Shown piece after piece: positions 44,528-52,962 of a stretch of DNA of 64,000 nucleotides (position 1 is its first letter; every line of letters starts with the position of its first letter). This DNA comes from JACVRW01 sp963808545 (lineage in GTDB: Bacteria; Actinomycetota; Thermoleophilia; Solirubrobacterales; Thermoleophilaceae). The notes under the pieces are model-generated. The model worked only from the letters and a program-made list of their open reading frames with translations. It did not search any database and had not been told where the DNA came from. Both the position numbers and the translations under genes were made by a program. The stretch covers positions 351,750 through 415,749 of the forward strand of contig CAWEGB010000015.1 of assembly GCA_963808545.1 (NCBI GenBank). Reading direction: 5' to 3'.

Positions 44528-45229
44528 ATGAACTCAGCCTCAGACGCGACTCGCCGGCGCTACGCGCGGCGAGCGCACTCAATCTCGTGCCTGCTCGCCG
44601 TGCTTCTGGCGCTGAGCCTCGCCGGTCCCGCGGCCGCGCAGATGCCCGAGATGCCGCCCATGCCGGAGCTGCCTGAACAGCCGGAGTTGCCGAGCACGGT
44701 GCCGGACCCGTCGCTCGACGCGAGTTTCCAGGCCTCCGTCGGTGGTGGGGTGGCTGCGCCGGCAGAGCCCGCGGCTCCAGTGGAGCCCGTCACGCCGGGC
44801 TCTCCGCCCGATCCCACCGCCGGCGGGGCCCCCGCCCCGCCGGGGCCCGTCCCGGAAGTGGCTCCGGCCCCACCGCCGGAGCCGGTCGCGCAACCCCTGG
44901 CGGCGCCCGTTCCCGAAGCCTCGCCGGCGCCGGCGCCCCCGACCCACCTGAATCTCGATCTGCGGGTGCTCAGCCCCGGTGACAACGGTCGGTGTGAGCA
45001 CTCCTGGCCTCAACGGCGGCACCGGAGCGAGCCCGGGCATGCCGGAGGACTGGACCTGGAACTGGAACTGGGATCTGCCCGGATGCGAGTCGAACGCGGG
45101 ACCGTCGACCGCCGGCTGGAACTGGAACTGGAACTGGGGCTGCGGTGGCGCCACGGAGCTGCCGGCGGGGACCGACGCCCGGGAGCTGCTCGAGCTGGTG
45201 GCCGATCAGCTCCCGACGGCTGCGCCTGA
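44528..45229 (+). CDS. N-terminal half of a secreted Pro-rich protein (frame broken near 44990)
   Basis: Signal peptide (RRAHSISCLLAVLLALSLAGPAAAQ), then a Pro/Glu/Ala-rich stalk, and at the end of real homology NLDLRVLSPGDNG (about residues 142-154). The RVLSPGDNG segment is the motif repeated in the gene at 45782. Downstream of base 44990 this frame turns to unlikely Arg-rich sequence while the next frame continues with VSTPGLNGG, so one extra base is likely. ATG 44528 is preferred; GTG 44492 would add 12 residues. Confidence 0.6.
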   Translation: MNSASDATRRRYARRAHSISCLLAVLLALSLAGPAAAQMPEMPPMPELPEQPELPSTVPDPSLDASFQASVGGGVAAPAEPAAPVEPVTPGSPPDPTAGGAPAPPGPVPEVAPAPPPEPVAQPLAAPVPEASPAPAPPTHLNLDLRVLSPGDNGRCEHSWPQRRHRSEPGHAGGLDLELELGSARMRVERGTVDRRLELELELGLRWRHGAAGGDRRPGAARAGGRSAPDGCA

Positions 45230-45713
45230 CCTCGCCGCCACCGACCTGGAGGGCCTCGGGATGCCTCTGGGCGAGGATGCCGATACGAACGTCCGGGCCG
45301 GCGTCTCCGACGAGGGGGGTGCACCGTCTGGCGGTCGGCACACCGTCCGCGAGGCGCCGGCTGGGGCCCCGTTCGCCGCACCGCTGGTGGCGGCCGCGCC
45401 GATGGACGCCTCGGTCCCAGTGCCGATCGAGCCGCGGGGCAGGCCGAGCGACGTGCAGCGGTCGGATTCCACCAGCCGCCCCCGGCGAGACGATGACGTC
45501 CAACGCGATCCGTTCCCGTTCCCTGCGCCCCTCGCGGCTCAGTCGGCCGGCGGCGGCACGGGCGGCGCCGGCAGCGGCGGGCTCGTGTTGCTGCTCGCCG
45601 CGCTCGTCGGGATGCTCGCCCTCGTGCCGCCTCCGCCGGGCGGCCGCATCGCTGCCTGGCAACAGAGACTTCGCTCACTGCTCAGCTCGTCGAGGCTCGA
45701 GCGGCCGGGCTAG
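44979..45713 (+). CDS. C-terminal half of the same protein: WN-repeats and membrane anchor
   Basis: 244 residues from a GTG that is probably internal. DWTWNWNWDLPGCES and GWNWNWNWGCGG are two alternating Trp/Asn segments, each with a Cys. An acidic region follows, then GGLVLLLAALVGMLALVPPPP (membrane helix) and a basic tail (RIAAWQQRLRSLLSSSRLERPG), the layout of a surface protein anchored by its C-terminus. No known family recognised. Confidence 0.6.
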   Translation: MTTVGVSTPGLNGGTGASPGMPEDWTWNWNWDLPGCESNAGPSTAGWNWNWNWGCGGATELPAGTDARELLELVADQLPTAAPDLAATDLEGLGMPLGEDADTNVRAGVSDEGGAPSGGRHTVREAPAGAPFAAPLVAAAPMDASVPVPIEPRGRPSDVQRSDSTSRPRRDDDVQRDPFPFPAPLAAQSAGGGTGGAGSGGLVLLLAALVGMLALVPPPPGGRIAAWQQRLRSLLSSSRLERPG

Positions 45714-45737
45714 CGCCCACGCGAACCCCAACGCAAT

Positions 45738-45758
45738 CACCGGGCGTCGAGCCCGGTG
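45738..45758. promoter_or_regulatory. Hairpin CACCGGGC-GTCGA-GCCCGGTG in the leader of the repeat-protein gene
   Basis: Perfect 8-bp stem, 5-nt loop, 25 bases after the preceding stop and 14 bases before the Shine-Dalgarno GGAGG (45773-45777). It may end the upstream transcript or act in the leader of the next gene. Confidence 0.5.
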
Positions 45759-45781
45759 CATCAAGCACTAACGGAGGAACG

Positions 45782-46870
45782 ATGAGAAACCGTTTCCTTG
45801 CGTTGGCGGCAAGCGGACTGGTGCTCGCTCTCGGAGCGGGTCCCGCGATGGCCCAAGACGGAGGCTTTGCCGGTCAAGCGGCCGAGCAGGTCGCCGGCAG
45901 CCAGCAGGCCGCGCAGTCCAACGCCACCTCAACGCAGTACCAACCCAGTAACACCAACATCTCGGTTCGGGTTCTGAGCCCCGGCAACGACGGCGCCGTG
46001 TCGCAGGAGAACAACTCCTCGGCCGTGTCCAACGCTGCGAATCAGAACACGACCTCCCAGACGGTCGACCAGAGCCAGTCCGGCGCCGGCGCGACCGCCA
46101 TCCAGGAGGCGCTTCAGAAGGCCGGGAATCAGCAGGCGGCGGTGTCGAACGCCGAGTCCACTCAGGTCAAGCCGAGCAACAGGAACATCTCGGTCCGGGT
46201 CCTGAGCCCCGGCGACAACGGCTCTGTCAGCCAGAGCAACAACTCCTCGGCCGAGTCGAAGGCGAAGAACTCGAACGAGCTCGACCAGACGCTGAGCCAG
46301 GAGCAGAGCGGCGGTGGGTGCTGTGAGCCCAAGAAGCCGCCTATGAAGACCGAGAACGGCTATGGGTCCGAACGCGGCCATGGCGGCGCCTATTGCTGCC
46401 GCGGCGGCACCGGTATCCAGGCCGGCGGTCAGGAGGCGTACAACAAGCAGTACGCCGCCTCCAACGCCGAGTCGAAGCAGATCAAGCCGAGCAACACGAA
46501 CATCTCGGTGCGAGTGCTGAGCCCCGGCAACGACGGCGACGTTGAGCAGTCGAACTCGTCCAGCGCCGAGTCCACGGCGAAGAACGAGAACGACACCACG
46601 CAGGCGATCGACCAGTCCCAGGCTCTGGGCGGCTGCGGCTGCCACGGGGGCGAGGCGATCCAGGCCGCGGGCCAGGCTGCCTTCAATTGGCAGGGAGCCA
46701 AGTCCAACGCCGAGTCCAAGCAATGGGAGCCGTCGAACGCGGCTCTCGGGTTCCGGTTCAAGAGCTGGGGCGGCTCCGGCTACCTCAGTCAGGCCAACGA
46801 TTCCTACGCGAACTCGTACGCGGGGAACCGCAACGCCCTGGACCAGGCCCTGAGGCAGAGGCAGGGCTGA
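45782..46870 (+). CDS. Secreted protein with four 70-residue RVLSPG repeats
   Basis: 362 residues; signal peptide cleaved after AMA (residue 24). Four units occupy residues 31-100, 107-176, 212-281 and 293-362. Units 1-3 share SNAxSxQ, PSNxNISVRVLSPG, a D/N pair, then Q-N-SSA-S-A-N-N-Q-Q spacing; unit 4 keeps SNAESKQ and the Gln/Asn tail but replaces the core by LGFRFKSWGG. Linkers between units 2-3 and 3-4 are Cys/Gly-rich (GGGCCEPKK, GAYCCRGG, GGCGCHGGE). The evenly spaced Gln, Asn, Ser and Ala resemble curli-type amyloid repeats, but no named family is recognised. GGAGG lies four bases before the ATG. Confidence 0.75.
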   Translation: MRNRFLALAASGLVLALGAGPAMAQDGGFAGQAAEQVAGSQQAAQSNATSTQYQPSNTNISVRVLSPGNDGAVSQENNSSAVSNAANQNTTSQTVDQSQSGAGATAIQEALQKAGNQQAAVSNAESTQVKPSNRNISVRVLSPGDNGSVSQSNNSSAESKAKNSNELDQTLSQEQSGGGCCEPKKPPMKTENGYGSERGHGGAYCCRGGTGIQAGGQEAYNKQYAASNAESKQIKPSNTNISVRVLSPGNDGDVEQSNSSSAESTAKNENDTTQAIDQSQALGGCGCHGGEAIQAAGQAAFNWQGAKSNAESKQWEPSNAALGFRFKSWGGSGYLSQANDSYANSYAGNRNALDQALRQRQG

Positions 46871-46916
46871 CCTGAACCTGCCTCTCCACCGACGAGCTGA
46901 GCGAGCGTAGTCCGGT

Positions 46917-46941
46917 CGCCGGCCCGCGCTGCGGGCCGGCG
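46917..46941. terminator. Hairpin terminator after the RVLSPG-repeat gene
   Basis: An 11-bp stem (CGCCGGCCCGC, loop GCT, then its reverse complement) 46 bases after the stop. No U-tract. The rest of 46871-47010 holds no gene that I see. Confidence 0.7.
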
Positions 46942-47010
46942 GCCGCTTCGTTGACGTATCGGCGCACCCGTCCTACGTTGGTAGTGCTCCCCACATCACG
47001 GAGAACAGTG

Positions 47011-47529
47011 ATGACAACCCCGAAGCTCACGGCCTTGGCCGTGGTTGCAGCGGCGCTTCTCCCGGCGCCCGTCGCCTCGGCCCAGTCCGTCACGACGCCC
47101 ACCCCCGACCCCGCTCCCGGGTCGGTGCTGCCCGCCCCCGACCCGGCGCCCCTGCCCGGCCCGGCCTCAGCCGCCCCTGAAACCGATTCCGGTTCCGGAC
47201 CGGTCGGGCCCGAGACCCCGGTGGCGCCCGCACTGCCGGTGACCCCCCCAGCGCCCACGCCAGAGCCAGCGGCTGCGGAACCTCCTTCGCCCCCGATCGG
47301 CGCCTCGGCTCCGGATCCCTCACCGGCGCGGCCGCGCCGCACCGACCGGCCGCGGCGACAGCCCCCGCCCGTCCCCTCACCGGACGTCGGCGCACTGATC
47401 GGCGGCCTCGGGGACAACGCGGCCAAGGTGGCTCCTCCGCTGGGCCTGGCGGCGGCCATCCTGCTGGCGCTCTCGCTGTCGAGCGGGGGCTTCCTGCTGA
47501 TGGCCACGCGGCGCACCAGGGGGCTGTAG
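47011..47529 (+). CDS. Secreted Pro-rich protein with C-terminal membrane helix
   Basis: 172 residues. Signal peptide (LTALAVVAAALLPAPVASAQ), a Pro/Ala/Asp-rich middle of about 100 residues, then a helix (PPLGLAAAILLALSLSSGGFLL) and a short basic tail MATRRTRGL. Same plan as the frameshifted gene at 44528, without a folded domain. GGAGA about 8 bases before the ATG. Confidence 0.7.
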   Translation: MTTPKLTALAVVAAALLPAPVASAQSVTTPTPDPAPGSVLPAPDPAPLPGPASAAPETDSGSGPVGPETPVAPALPVTPPAPTPEPAAAEPPSPPIGASAPDPSPARPRRTDRPRRQPPPVPSPDVGALIGGLGDNAAKVAPPLGLAAAILLALSLSSGGFLLMATRRTRGL

Positions 47530-48623
47530 TGGTGTGGCGGGCCGCGGCCGCGGGCGCGCTGCTCTTCGCCCTGGCCGGCGCCGGGACGAGCGCGGCGGCA
47601 CCGCCCGAACTCATCTTCGCCTGCTCACCCGGGCCCTCGGACTGCAGCGGCTGGTATCGCACGGCGGTCACCCTGAGTTGGGACTGGAACGACATCTCCG
47701 CAAGCCCAACGGACGGGAACTGTGACTCTCGTTTCTTCTCTTCCGACACGCGGGGCACGAGGGTCTTCTGCGAGGTCACCAACGACACCACCGGGGAGTA
47801 CACGGGGCGCCCGTTGACCATCCATGTCGACCAGACTCCGCCACGGATGACCCCCGTTCCGGCCCGGCCGCCCGATCATGCCGGGTGGTTCAACCATCCG
47901 GTGAGCGTTCGTTTTGCCGGGACGGACGCCACCTCGGGCGTCAGGTCGTGCAGCGCGGCGAGCTACGGAGGGCCGGACGCCGCGGGCATCTCGCTCTCCG
48001 GCACCTGCACCGACGTCGCCGGCAACACCGGCAGCTCGTCCTTCCGGCTCAACTACGACGCCACACCGGCGGCCGCGGCGAAGGTCACCGTCGTGCCCGG
48101 CAACCGGCGGATGGCGTTGAGCTGGCGGATGCCGGTCGATGCCGTGGTCATGCAGGTGGCCCGGGTGACCGGCGATGGCTCGCCCGACCTCCTCTATGAG
48201 GGGGCGGAAGCCGGCTTCACCGACCGTGGTCTGCGGAACGGTCGTCGCCACCGCTACCTGATCACCTCGGTCGACCGGGCGGGCAACCGCGCGTTGGCCC
48301 GAGCGGCCGGCGTGCCCACCCGCCTGCCCCTCCTGAGCCCCGCGGCCGGTGCGCGCCTGTCGCGGCCACCTCTGCTGATGTGGAAGGACGTCAGGCGGGC
48401 TCGCTACTACAACGTCCAGCTCTATCGGGGAGGCCGGAAGATCCTGACCCGCTGGCCGAAGGGCGAGCGACTCCAACTGGGCAAGCGCTGGCGCTTCGGA
48501 GGAGACGAGCGTCAGCTCGGCCCCGGGCGCTACGAGTGGTTCGTGTTCCCCGGATTCGGCCCGCGCTCCGAGCGGCGCTACGGCAAGCTGCTCGGCTCGA
48601 GTCGTTTCACCGTCACGCGCTGA
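47529..48623 (+). CDS. Secreted protein with Ig-like and fibronectin-III-like domains
   Basis: 364 residues. Signal peptide (MVWRAAAAGALLFALAGAGTSA). The first domain begins PPELIFACSPGPSDCSGWYRT, the second has SVRFAGTDATSGVRSCSAASYGGP and TCTDVAGNTGSSSFRLNYD (Ig-like with Cys pair), followed by a FN3-like unit (KVTVVPGNRRMALSWRMP, DRGLRNGRRHRYLITSVDRAGNR) and a C-terminal domain with RARYYNVQLYRGGRKI. The GTG overlaps the last base of the previous stop. Adhesive or wall-binding role is inference. Confidence 0.72.
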   Translation: MVWRAAAAGALLFALAGAGTSAAAPPELIFACSPGPSDCSGWYRTAVTLSWDWNDISASPTDGNCDSRFFSSDTRGTRVFCEVTNDTTGEYTGRPLTIHVDQTPPRMTPVPARPPDHAGWFNHPVSVRFAGTDATSGVRSCSAASYGGPDAAGISLSGTCTDVAGNTGSSSFRLNYDATPAAAAKVTVVPGNRRMALSWRMPVDAVVMQVARVTGDGSPDLLYEGAEAGFTDRGLRNGRRHRYLITSVDRAGNRALARAAGVPTRLPLLSPAAGARLSRPPLLMWKDVRRARYYNVQLYRGGRKILTRWPKGERLQLGKRWRFGGDERQLGPGRYEWFVFPGFGPRSERRYGKLLGSSRFTVTR

Positions 48624-48630
48624 CCGCGGA

Positions 48631-49848
48631 TCACTCCGCCGCCGACCAGACCTCGAAGCCCACGTCGACCGAGAAGCGGACCCCGCCGCGGGTGGCGGAG
48701 AACGTCTTCTCGAACGCGCTGCTCCCTCCGAAGCCGGGCAGCAGCCCGTCCTGCGCGAAGATCTCGTCGAGGTCGACCTCGCCGATCGCCGTGTTCCAGG
48801 TGCGCTTCATGCAGCGCTTCTTGATGCTGCCCGAGAGCTCCGGGAAGGGCCCGGTACCGAGCTGGTCCGAGCAGGTGCCCTTTCTGTCGCGCTCCACGGC
48901 CTGCACCTTGAGGTCCATCCAGCGCGTCAGGTCCGTGTAGCCGATCGAGCCGCCATGCGGGAAGTGCACGATCGAGTTCGACTTGACCTTCCCCTCGCCG
49001 CGCTCGAGGCGCCAGTGGCCGTTGATCTTCGCGAAGAAGCTCAGCTCGCCGCGGTTGCTGCCCTTGTCGCCGTCATAGGACACTCGGATCCGCTTGAAGG
49101 TCACGATCGCGTGACGCTGGGCGGTCTCGAACGTGCCCTGCCGCACGGCCATGCGGCCGTTGGCGTCGATGGCCCGGATGATGACGTTGTAGCGCTTGCT
49201 GGCCACGAGATCGAGCAGCTCGCCCGACCACGTTGTGCCGAAATCGGTGGAGATCTTCACCTCGGGATCGACGAAGCTCGGACCCTGGCTCGTGGGCAGC
49301 GGTTGGTCGCGCGACGCGGTGATCAACAGCCGGGCCGGCGTGTTCGTGTTGACCGTCATCCTGGCGGCGCGCAGGCCCGCGGTCACCTGTGCCGTGCGAA
49401 TGCACTGCGCCGCGCAGCCGGCGCCCGAGGAGATGTCGCCGATACCGGTGTCGTCCCCGATGGTCTGCGAGTCGAGTGTGCGAAACGTGCCGGAACGCTC
49501 GTTGACGTGGCCGGCCGAGTCGGTGGCCTTCACGCTGATCGAATAGAGCGTGTCGCTCTCCAGCCCGCCGACGAAGGTCACGAACGCCTTGCGCAACGAG
49601 GAGCTCGACCGGCCCGCCACGAGGGCGCCGGTGACGCGCTTGCGCAGCACCACCCGTATGCGTGCGGGGGCATCGGTCTCCGCCCGGATGGCCAGAGCGT
49701 TGGTCGAGGGGTAGACGAGCACGGTTCTGATGCAGTCGACCGAGCAGCCGGCGTCGGAGCTCAGGTCGATGCCGCCGACTGCGTGGGAGACGTTCGGCGC
49801 GACGGCGGTGAGGGCGGCGACGACGAGGACGGCGGTTAGTGTGCGCAT
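48631..49848 (-). CDS. Secreted protein of unknown function with duplicated Cys-containing module
   Basis: 405 residues with a signal peptide (TAVLVVAALTAVAPNVSHA). Two similar modules start GGIDLSSDAGCSVDCIRTVLVY (residues 25-46) and IGDISSGAGCAAQCIRTAQVT (about 137-157), each followed by a FN3-like strand set (LESDTLYSISVKATDSAG, VASKRYNVIIRAIDANG). The C-terminal third is different (VTFKRIRVSYDGDKG, SIGYTDLTRWMDL). The Cys-x3-Cys pair in both modules may bond. No known family. An inverted repeat GGCGGT-CCA-ACCGCC stands right against the ATG (49849-49863). Confidence 0.62.
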   Translation of the reverse strand: MRTLTAVLVVAALTAVAPNVSHAVGGIDLSSDAGCSVDCIRTVLVYPSTNALAIRAETDAPARIRVVLRKRVTGALVAGRSSSSLRKAFVTFVGGLESDTLYSISVKATDSAGHVNERSGTFRTLDSQTIGDDTGIGDISSGAGCAAQCIRTAQVTAGLRAARMTVNTNTPARLLITASRDQPLPTSQGPSFVDPEVKISTDFGTTWSGELLDLVASKRYNVIIRAIDANGRMAVRQGTFETAQRHAIVTFKRIRVSYDGDKGSNRGELSFFAKINGHWRLERGEGKVKSNSIVHFPHGGSIGYTDLTRWMDLKVQAVERDRKGTCSDQLGTGPFPELSGSIKKRCMKRTWNTAIGEVDLDEIFAQDGLLPGFGGSSAFEKTFSATRGGVRFSVDVGFEVWSAAE

Positions 49849-49884
49849 GGCGGTCCAACCGCCGTGCGGGCCGAGAATTACGCC

Positions 49885-51450
49885 CTACAGCGGAATGTTT
49901 CCGTGCTTGCGCTTCGGCGTGTCCACGCGCTTGGTCTGGAGCGTCTCCAGCGCGCGGATCAGCTTCGGGCGGGTCTCGTGCGGGACGATCACGTCGTCGA
50001 TGTAGCCGCGCTCGGCCGCCGAGTAGGGGTTGGCGAAGCGTGCCTTGTAGTCGCCGATCAGCTTCTCGCGGCGCTGCTCCGGGGTGGGGGAGGAGCCGAT
50101 GTCGCGGCGGTGGATGATGTTCACCGCACCCTCGGGGCCCATGACCGCCACCTCGGCGGTCGGCCAGGCGAACACGAAGTCGGCCAGCATGTGCTTCGAG
50201 TTCATGACGTCGTATGCGCCGCCGTAGGCCTTGCGCGTGATCACGGTGAGCTTCGGCACGGTCGCTTCCGTGAAGGCGTACAACAGCTTGGCGCCGTGGC
50301 GGATGATCCCGCCCCATTCCTGTGAGGTGCCGGGCAGGAAGCCGGGCACGTCCATGAAGGTGAGCAGGGGGATGTTGAACGCGTCGCAGAAGCGCACGAA
50401 GCGCGCGGCCTTCTCCGAGGAGGCGATGTCCAGCACTCCGGCGAGCTGGCTGGGCTGGTTGCCCACCACCCCCACGGGCCGGCCGTTCAGCCGCGAGAAG
50501 CCGACGATGATGTTGCGCGCGAAGTGCTCCTGCACCTCGAAGAACTCGCCGTTGTCCACGAGCAGGTGCACCACGTCGCGCATGTCGTACGGCTTGTTGG
50601 GGCTGTCGGGAACGATCGAGTCGAGCTCTGCCTCCTGGCGATCGGGGTGGTCGCCGGTGTCCATGCGCGGCGGCAGCTCGAGGTTGTTCTGAGGCAGGAA
50701 GGACATGAGGTAGCGAGCGTCCTCGAGACAGCTCTCCTCGTCCTCGGCGGCGAAGTGGGCCACACCCGACTTGGTGTTGTGGGTCATCGCGCCGCCGAGC
50801 TCCTCGAACTCCACCTCCTCGCCGGTGACCGTCCTGATCACGTCGGGACCGGTGATGAACATGTGCGAGGTCTCCTTGACCATGAAGATGAAGTCCGTCA
50901 TGGCGGGTGAGTACACGGCACCGCCGGCGCACGGCCCCATGACCAGGGAGATCTGCGGGATCACGCCCGAGCACTGGACGTTGCGCACGAACACGTCGCC
51001 GTAGGCGCCCAGCGAGACCACGCCCTCCTGGATGCGCGCGCCGCCCGAGTCGTTGATGCCGATCACCGGGCAACCGATCCGCGCGGCGAGGTCCATCACC
51101 TTCACGATCTTCTCGCCCATCACCTCGCCGAGCGATCCTCCGAACACGGTGAAGTCCTGGGAGAACACCGCCACGGGGCGGCCGCCGATCGTGCCGTGCC
51201 CGGTGACGACGGCGTCGCCCACCGGCCGGTTGTCGAGCATGCCGAAGTCGCTCGTGCGGTGGCGGACGAAGGTGTCGAGCTCCTCGAACGAGCCCGGGTC
51301 GAGCAGCTTGTCGATCCGCTCCCGCGCGGTCAGCTTGCCCTTGGCGTGCTGTTTCTCCTCCGCCTGCGGGTTGGTGTGCACGGCCTGCTCGCGCAGCTCC
51401 TGGAGCTGGGCCAGCTTCTCTTCGTAGGTCTCCGGCGACTTCTGGCGCAT
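49885..51450 (-). CDS. accD: Acyl-CoA (propionyl-CoA) carboxylase beta subunit, carboxyltransferase
   Basis: 521 residues, the normal length. N-terminal KGKLTARERIDKLLDPGSFEELD, GINDSGGARIQEGV, GPCAGGAVYSPAMTDFIFMV, LSSYSPAM-like segments, then the C-terminal half VDVPGFLPGTSQEWGGII and RKAYGGAYDVMNSKHMLADF. It carries both oxyanion regions of the crotonase-like carboxyltransferase and pairs with the alpha chain at 24160. TAGTCT lies 9 nt upstream of the ATG. Confidence 0.92.
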   Translation of the reverse strand: MRQKSPETYEEKLAQLQELREQAVHTNPQAEEKQHAKGKLTARERIDKLLDPGSFEELDTFVRHRTSDFGMLDNRPVGDAVVTGHGTIGGRPVAVFSQDFTVFGGSLGEVMGEKIVKVMDLAARIGCPVIGINDSGGARIQEGVVSLGAYGDVFVRNVQCSGVIPQISLVMGPCAGGAVYSPAMTDFIFMVKETSHMFITGPDVIRTVTGEEVEFEELGGAMTHNTKSGVAHFAAEDEESCLEDARYLMSFLPQNNLELPPRMDTGDHPDRQEAELDSIVPDSPNKPYDMRDVVHLLVDNGEFFEVQEHFARNIIVGFSRLNGRPVGVVGNQPSQLAGVLDIASSEKAARFVRFCDAFNIPLLTFMDVPGFLPGTSQEWGGIIRHGAKLLYAFTEATVPKLTVITRKAYGGAYDVMNSKHMLADFVFAWPTAEVAVMGPEGAVNIIHRRDIGSSPTPEQRREKLIGDYKARFANPYSAAERGYIDDVIVPHETRPKLIRALETLQTKRVDTPKRKHGNIPL

Positions 51451-51478
51451 GGGGCGCGCAGACTACTCGTGCGCCGCG

Positions 51479-52921
51479 TCAGTCCGGGTAGTAGGGGAGC
51501 CGTCCCTCTGCGTGCTCGACCACGACCGAGTGGAGCTCCTGAGTGACCTCCGGATAGCGCTCCGCCAGGTTGTTCAGCTCGGCGACGTCAGAACGCCGGT
51601 CGTAGAGGTGTGGCTTGCGCATCCGATTGTCGGCGAAGAAGGTCCAGCGGTCGCTGCGCAGGTAGTGACTGTTGGCGTAGCCGCCGTAGAGATAGTCACG
51701 GCGCGGCGGCTGCACGCCGGCGAACAGCCGCGAGAGGTTGATCCCCTGCATCAGCGGCGGCGGATTGACTCCCGTCATCGCGAGCAACGTGCGTCCCAGA
51801 TCGTGCGGGGAGGCGCGGTAGGGGGTGCTCGCCCCGGCGCGGCGACGTCCGGGGTCGACGATCACCAGCGGCACGTGCGCGAGCTCGGGGTGCAGGGCCA
51901 CGGAGATCTTGCCCGTCCAACCTCGCTCGCCTAGGAAGATGCCGTGGTCCGCGGCCAGGACGACGATCGTGTCGCGATCCAGTCGCAGCTCGTGCAGGCG
52001 ATCGAGCAGGACGCCGATCCAACGGTCGGTCATCGTCACCTCGGCCGCGTACAGGGCGCGCAGCCGCTTGAGCACCCGGGGCGCCTCATCGGGAGCGAGC
52101 CAGTTGGACACCCTCCCGTAGCGCGGCATGCCCGGCTCGGGTCCGCGCCAGTCGGGATCCCCGTAGAGGTCCAGGTACTTGCGCGGCGGGGTCCACGGCT
52201 CGTGCGGAGCGAAGGTGTCGACCACGAGCGCGAACGGCCGCTGCCGCGCCGCCTGATTCAGAGCAGTGACGCCGGAGCGGAACAGCCGGCCGGCAAAGGT
52301 CTCCTTCTCGTCGCCGGCCTTTCCGCCCTGGGCCAGGTACTTGCGGAGGCGCTCCTCGGTCTTGGGGCCGCGGATGCTGGGGTGCATCCAGTGCTCGACC
52401 TCTCGGTCCGAGACTCCGCGGCTGATCCCGCCCACCTGGCCGCCGTGGCGTATGAACAGATCGAAGCTCCGCCGCAAGCGGTCGTAGGGCGTGGAGAAGC
52501 CGAGGAACGGGTTGTCCGTCACGTAACCGGTCCAGTAGCCGGCGCGCTTGAGCGTGCTCGTCCAGGTGGTGTCGATGTCCCTGAGCGGAGACCAGCCGGG
52601 CGAGTCCATCAGTCCGTCGACGTCGCGCCAGCCTCGGAATGGAAATCCGCGGCGGCCGCTCAGGAAACCATTGCGCACGGGCACGGTGGGCATGGCCTCG
52701 GGAGCCGCACGCGTGAACGACAACCCCCTGCGTATGAGTGCGTCCATGTTCGGAGTGCGCGCGCGATCGCCGTAGACGTGGTCGGTGCGCAATGTGTCGA
52801 CCATGATCACCAGCACGTTGGGCGGCCCCGTGCGCCGAGTCCGGTCCTTGGCGGCCAGCAGCGTCCCACCCAGCGCCGCGGCGGTGCCCGCGGCGACGAA
52901 CTGGCGGCGAGTCGTGGACAT
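51479..52921 (-). CDS. Alkaline-phosphatase-superfamily hydrolase (sulfatase-like), Thr at the formylglycine position
   Basis: 480 residues with a Tat signal (TTRRQFVAAGTAAALGG). Metal ligands: IMVDTLRTDHVYG, LAADHGIFLGERGWTG (DHG) and HPELAHVPLVIVD. The catalytic segment reads PEAMPTVPVRNGFLSGRRG; sulfatases need Cys or Ser as C/S-x-P-x-R, here Thr, so it cannot mature to formylglycine. Thr nucleophiles occur in nucleotide pyrophosphatase-like members, so phosphodiester or phosphonate substrates fit better. Tandem with a paralogue at 52963. Confidence 0.82.
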   Translation of the reverse strand: MSTTRRQFVAAGTAAALGGTLLAAKDRTRRTGPPNVLVIMVDTLRTDHVYGDRARTPNMDALIRRGLSFTRAAPEAMPTVPVRNGFLSGRRGFPFRGWRDVDGLMDSPGWSPLRDIDTTWTSTLKRAGYWTGYVTDNPFLGFSTPYDRLRRSFDLFIRHGGQVGGISRGVSDREVEHWMHPSIRGPKTEERLRKYLAQGGKAGDEKETFAGRLFRSGVTALNQAARQRPFALVVDTFAPHEPWTPPRKYLDLYGDPDWRGPEPGMPRYGRVSNWLAPDEAPRVLKRLRALYAAEVTMTDRWIGVLLDRLHELRLDRDTIVVLAADHGIFLGERGWTGKISVALHPELAHVPLVIVDPGRRRAGASTPYRASPHDLGRTLLAMTGVNPPPLMQGINLSRLFAGVQPPRRDYLYGGYANSHYLRSDRWTFFADNRMRKPHLYDRRSDVAELNNLAERYPEVTQELHSVVVEHAEGRLPYYPD

Positions 52922-52938
52922 CGGGACGCATTGTCCAC
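52914..52938. promoter_or_regulatory. Inverted repeat GTGGACA-N11-TGTCCAC around the first sulfatase-like start
   Basis: Perfect 7-bp arms; the ATG (52921) lies at the inner edge of one arm and GACAAT at the other side could be the -10. It might be an operator or a hairpin hiding the start codon. Confidence 0.4.
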
Positions 52939-52962
52939 GTTCGGGCGGCGGTCACGCCGTGT

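Noticed and set aside
44979..45229. Programmed frameshifting in the secreted protein gene
   Set aside because: No slippery site or pause element is evident, and two other genes in the window show the same kind of one-base step, so mutation or sequence error is simpler.
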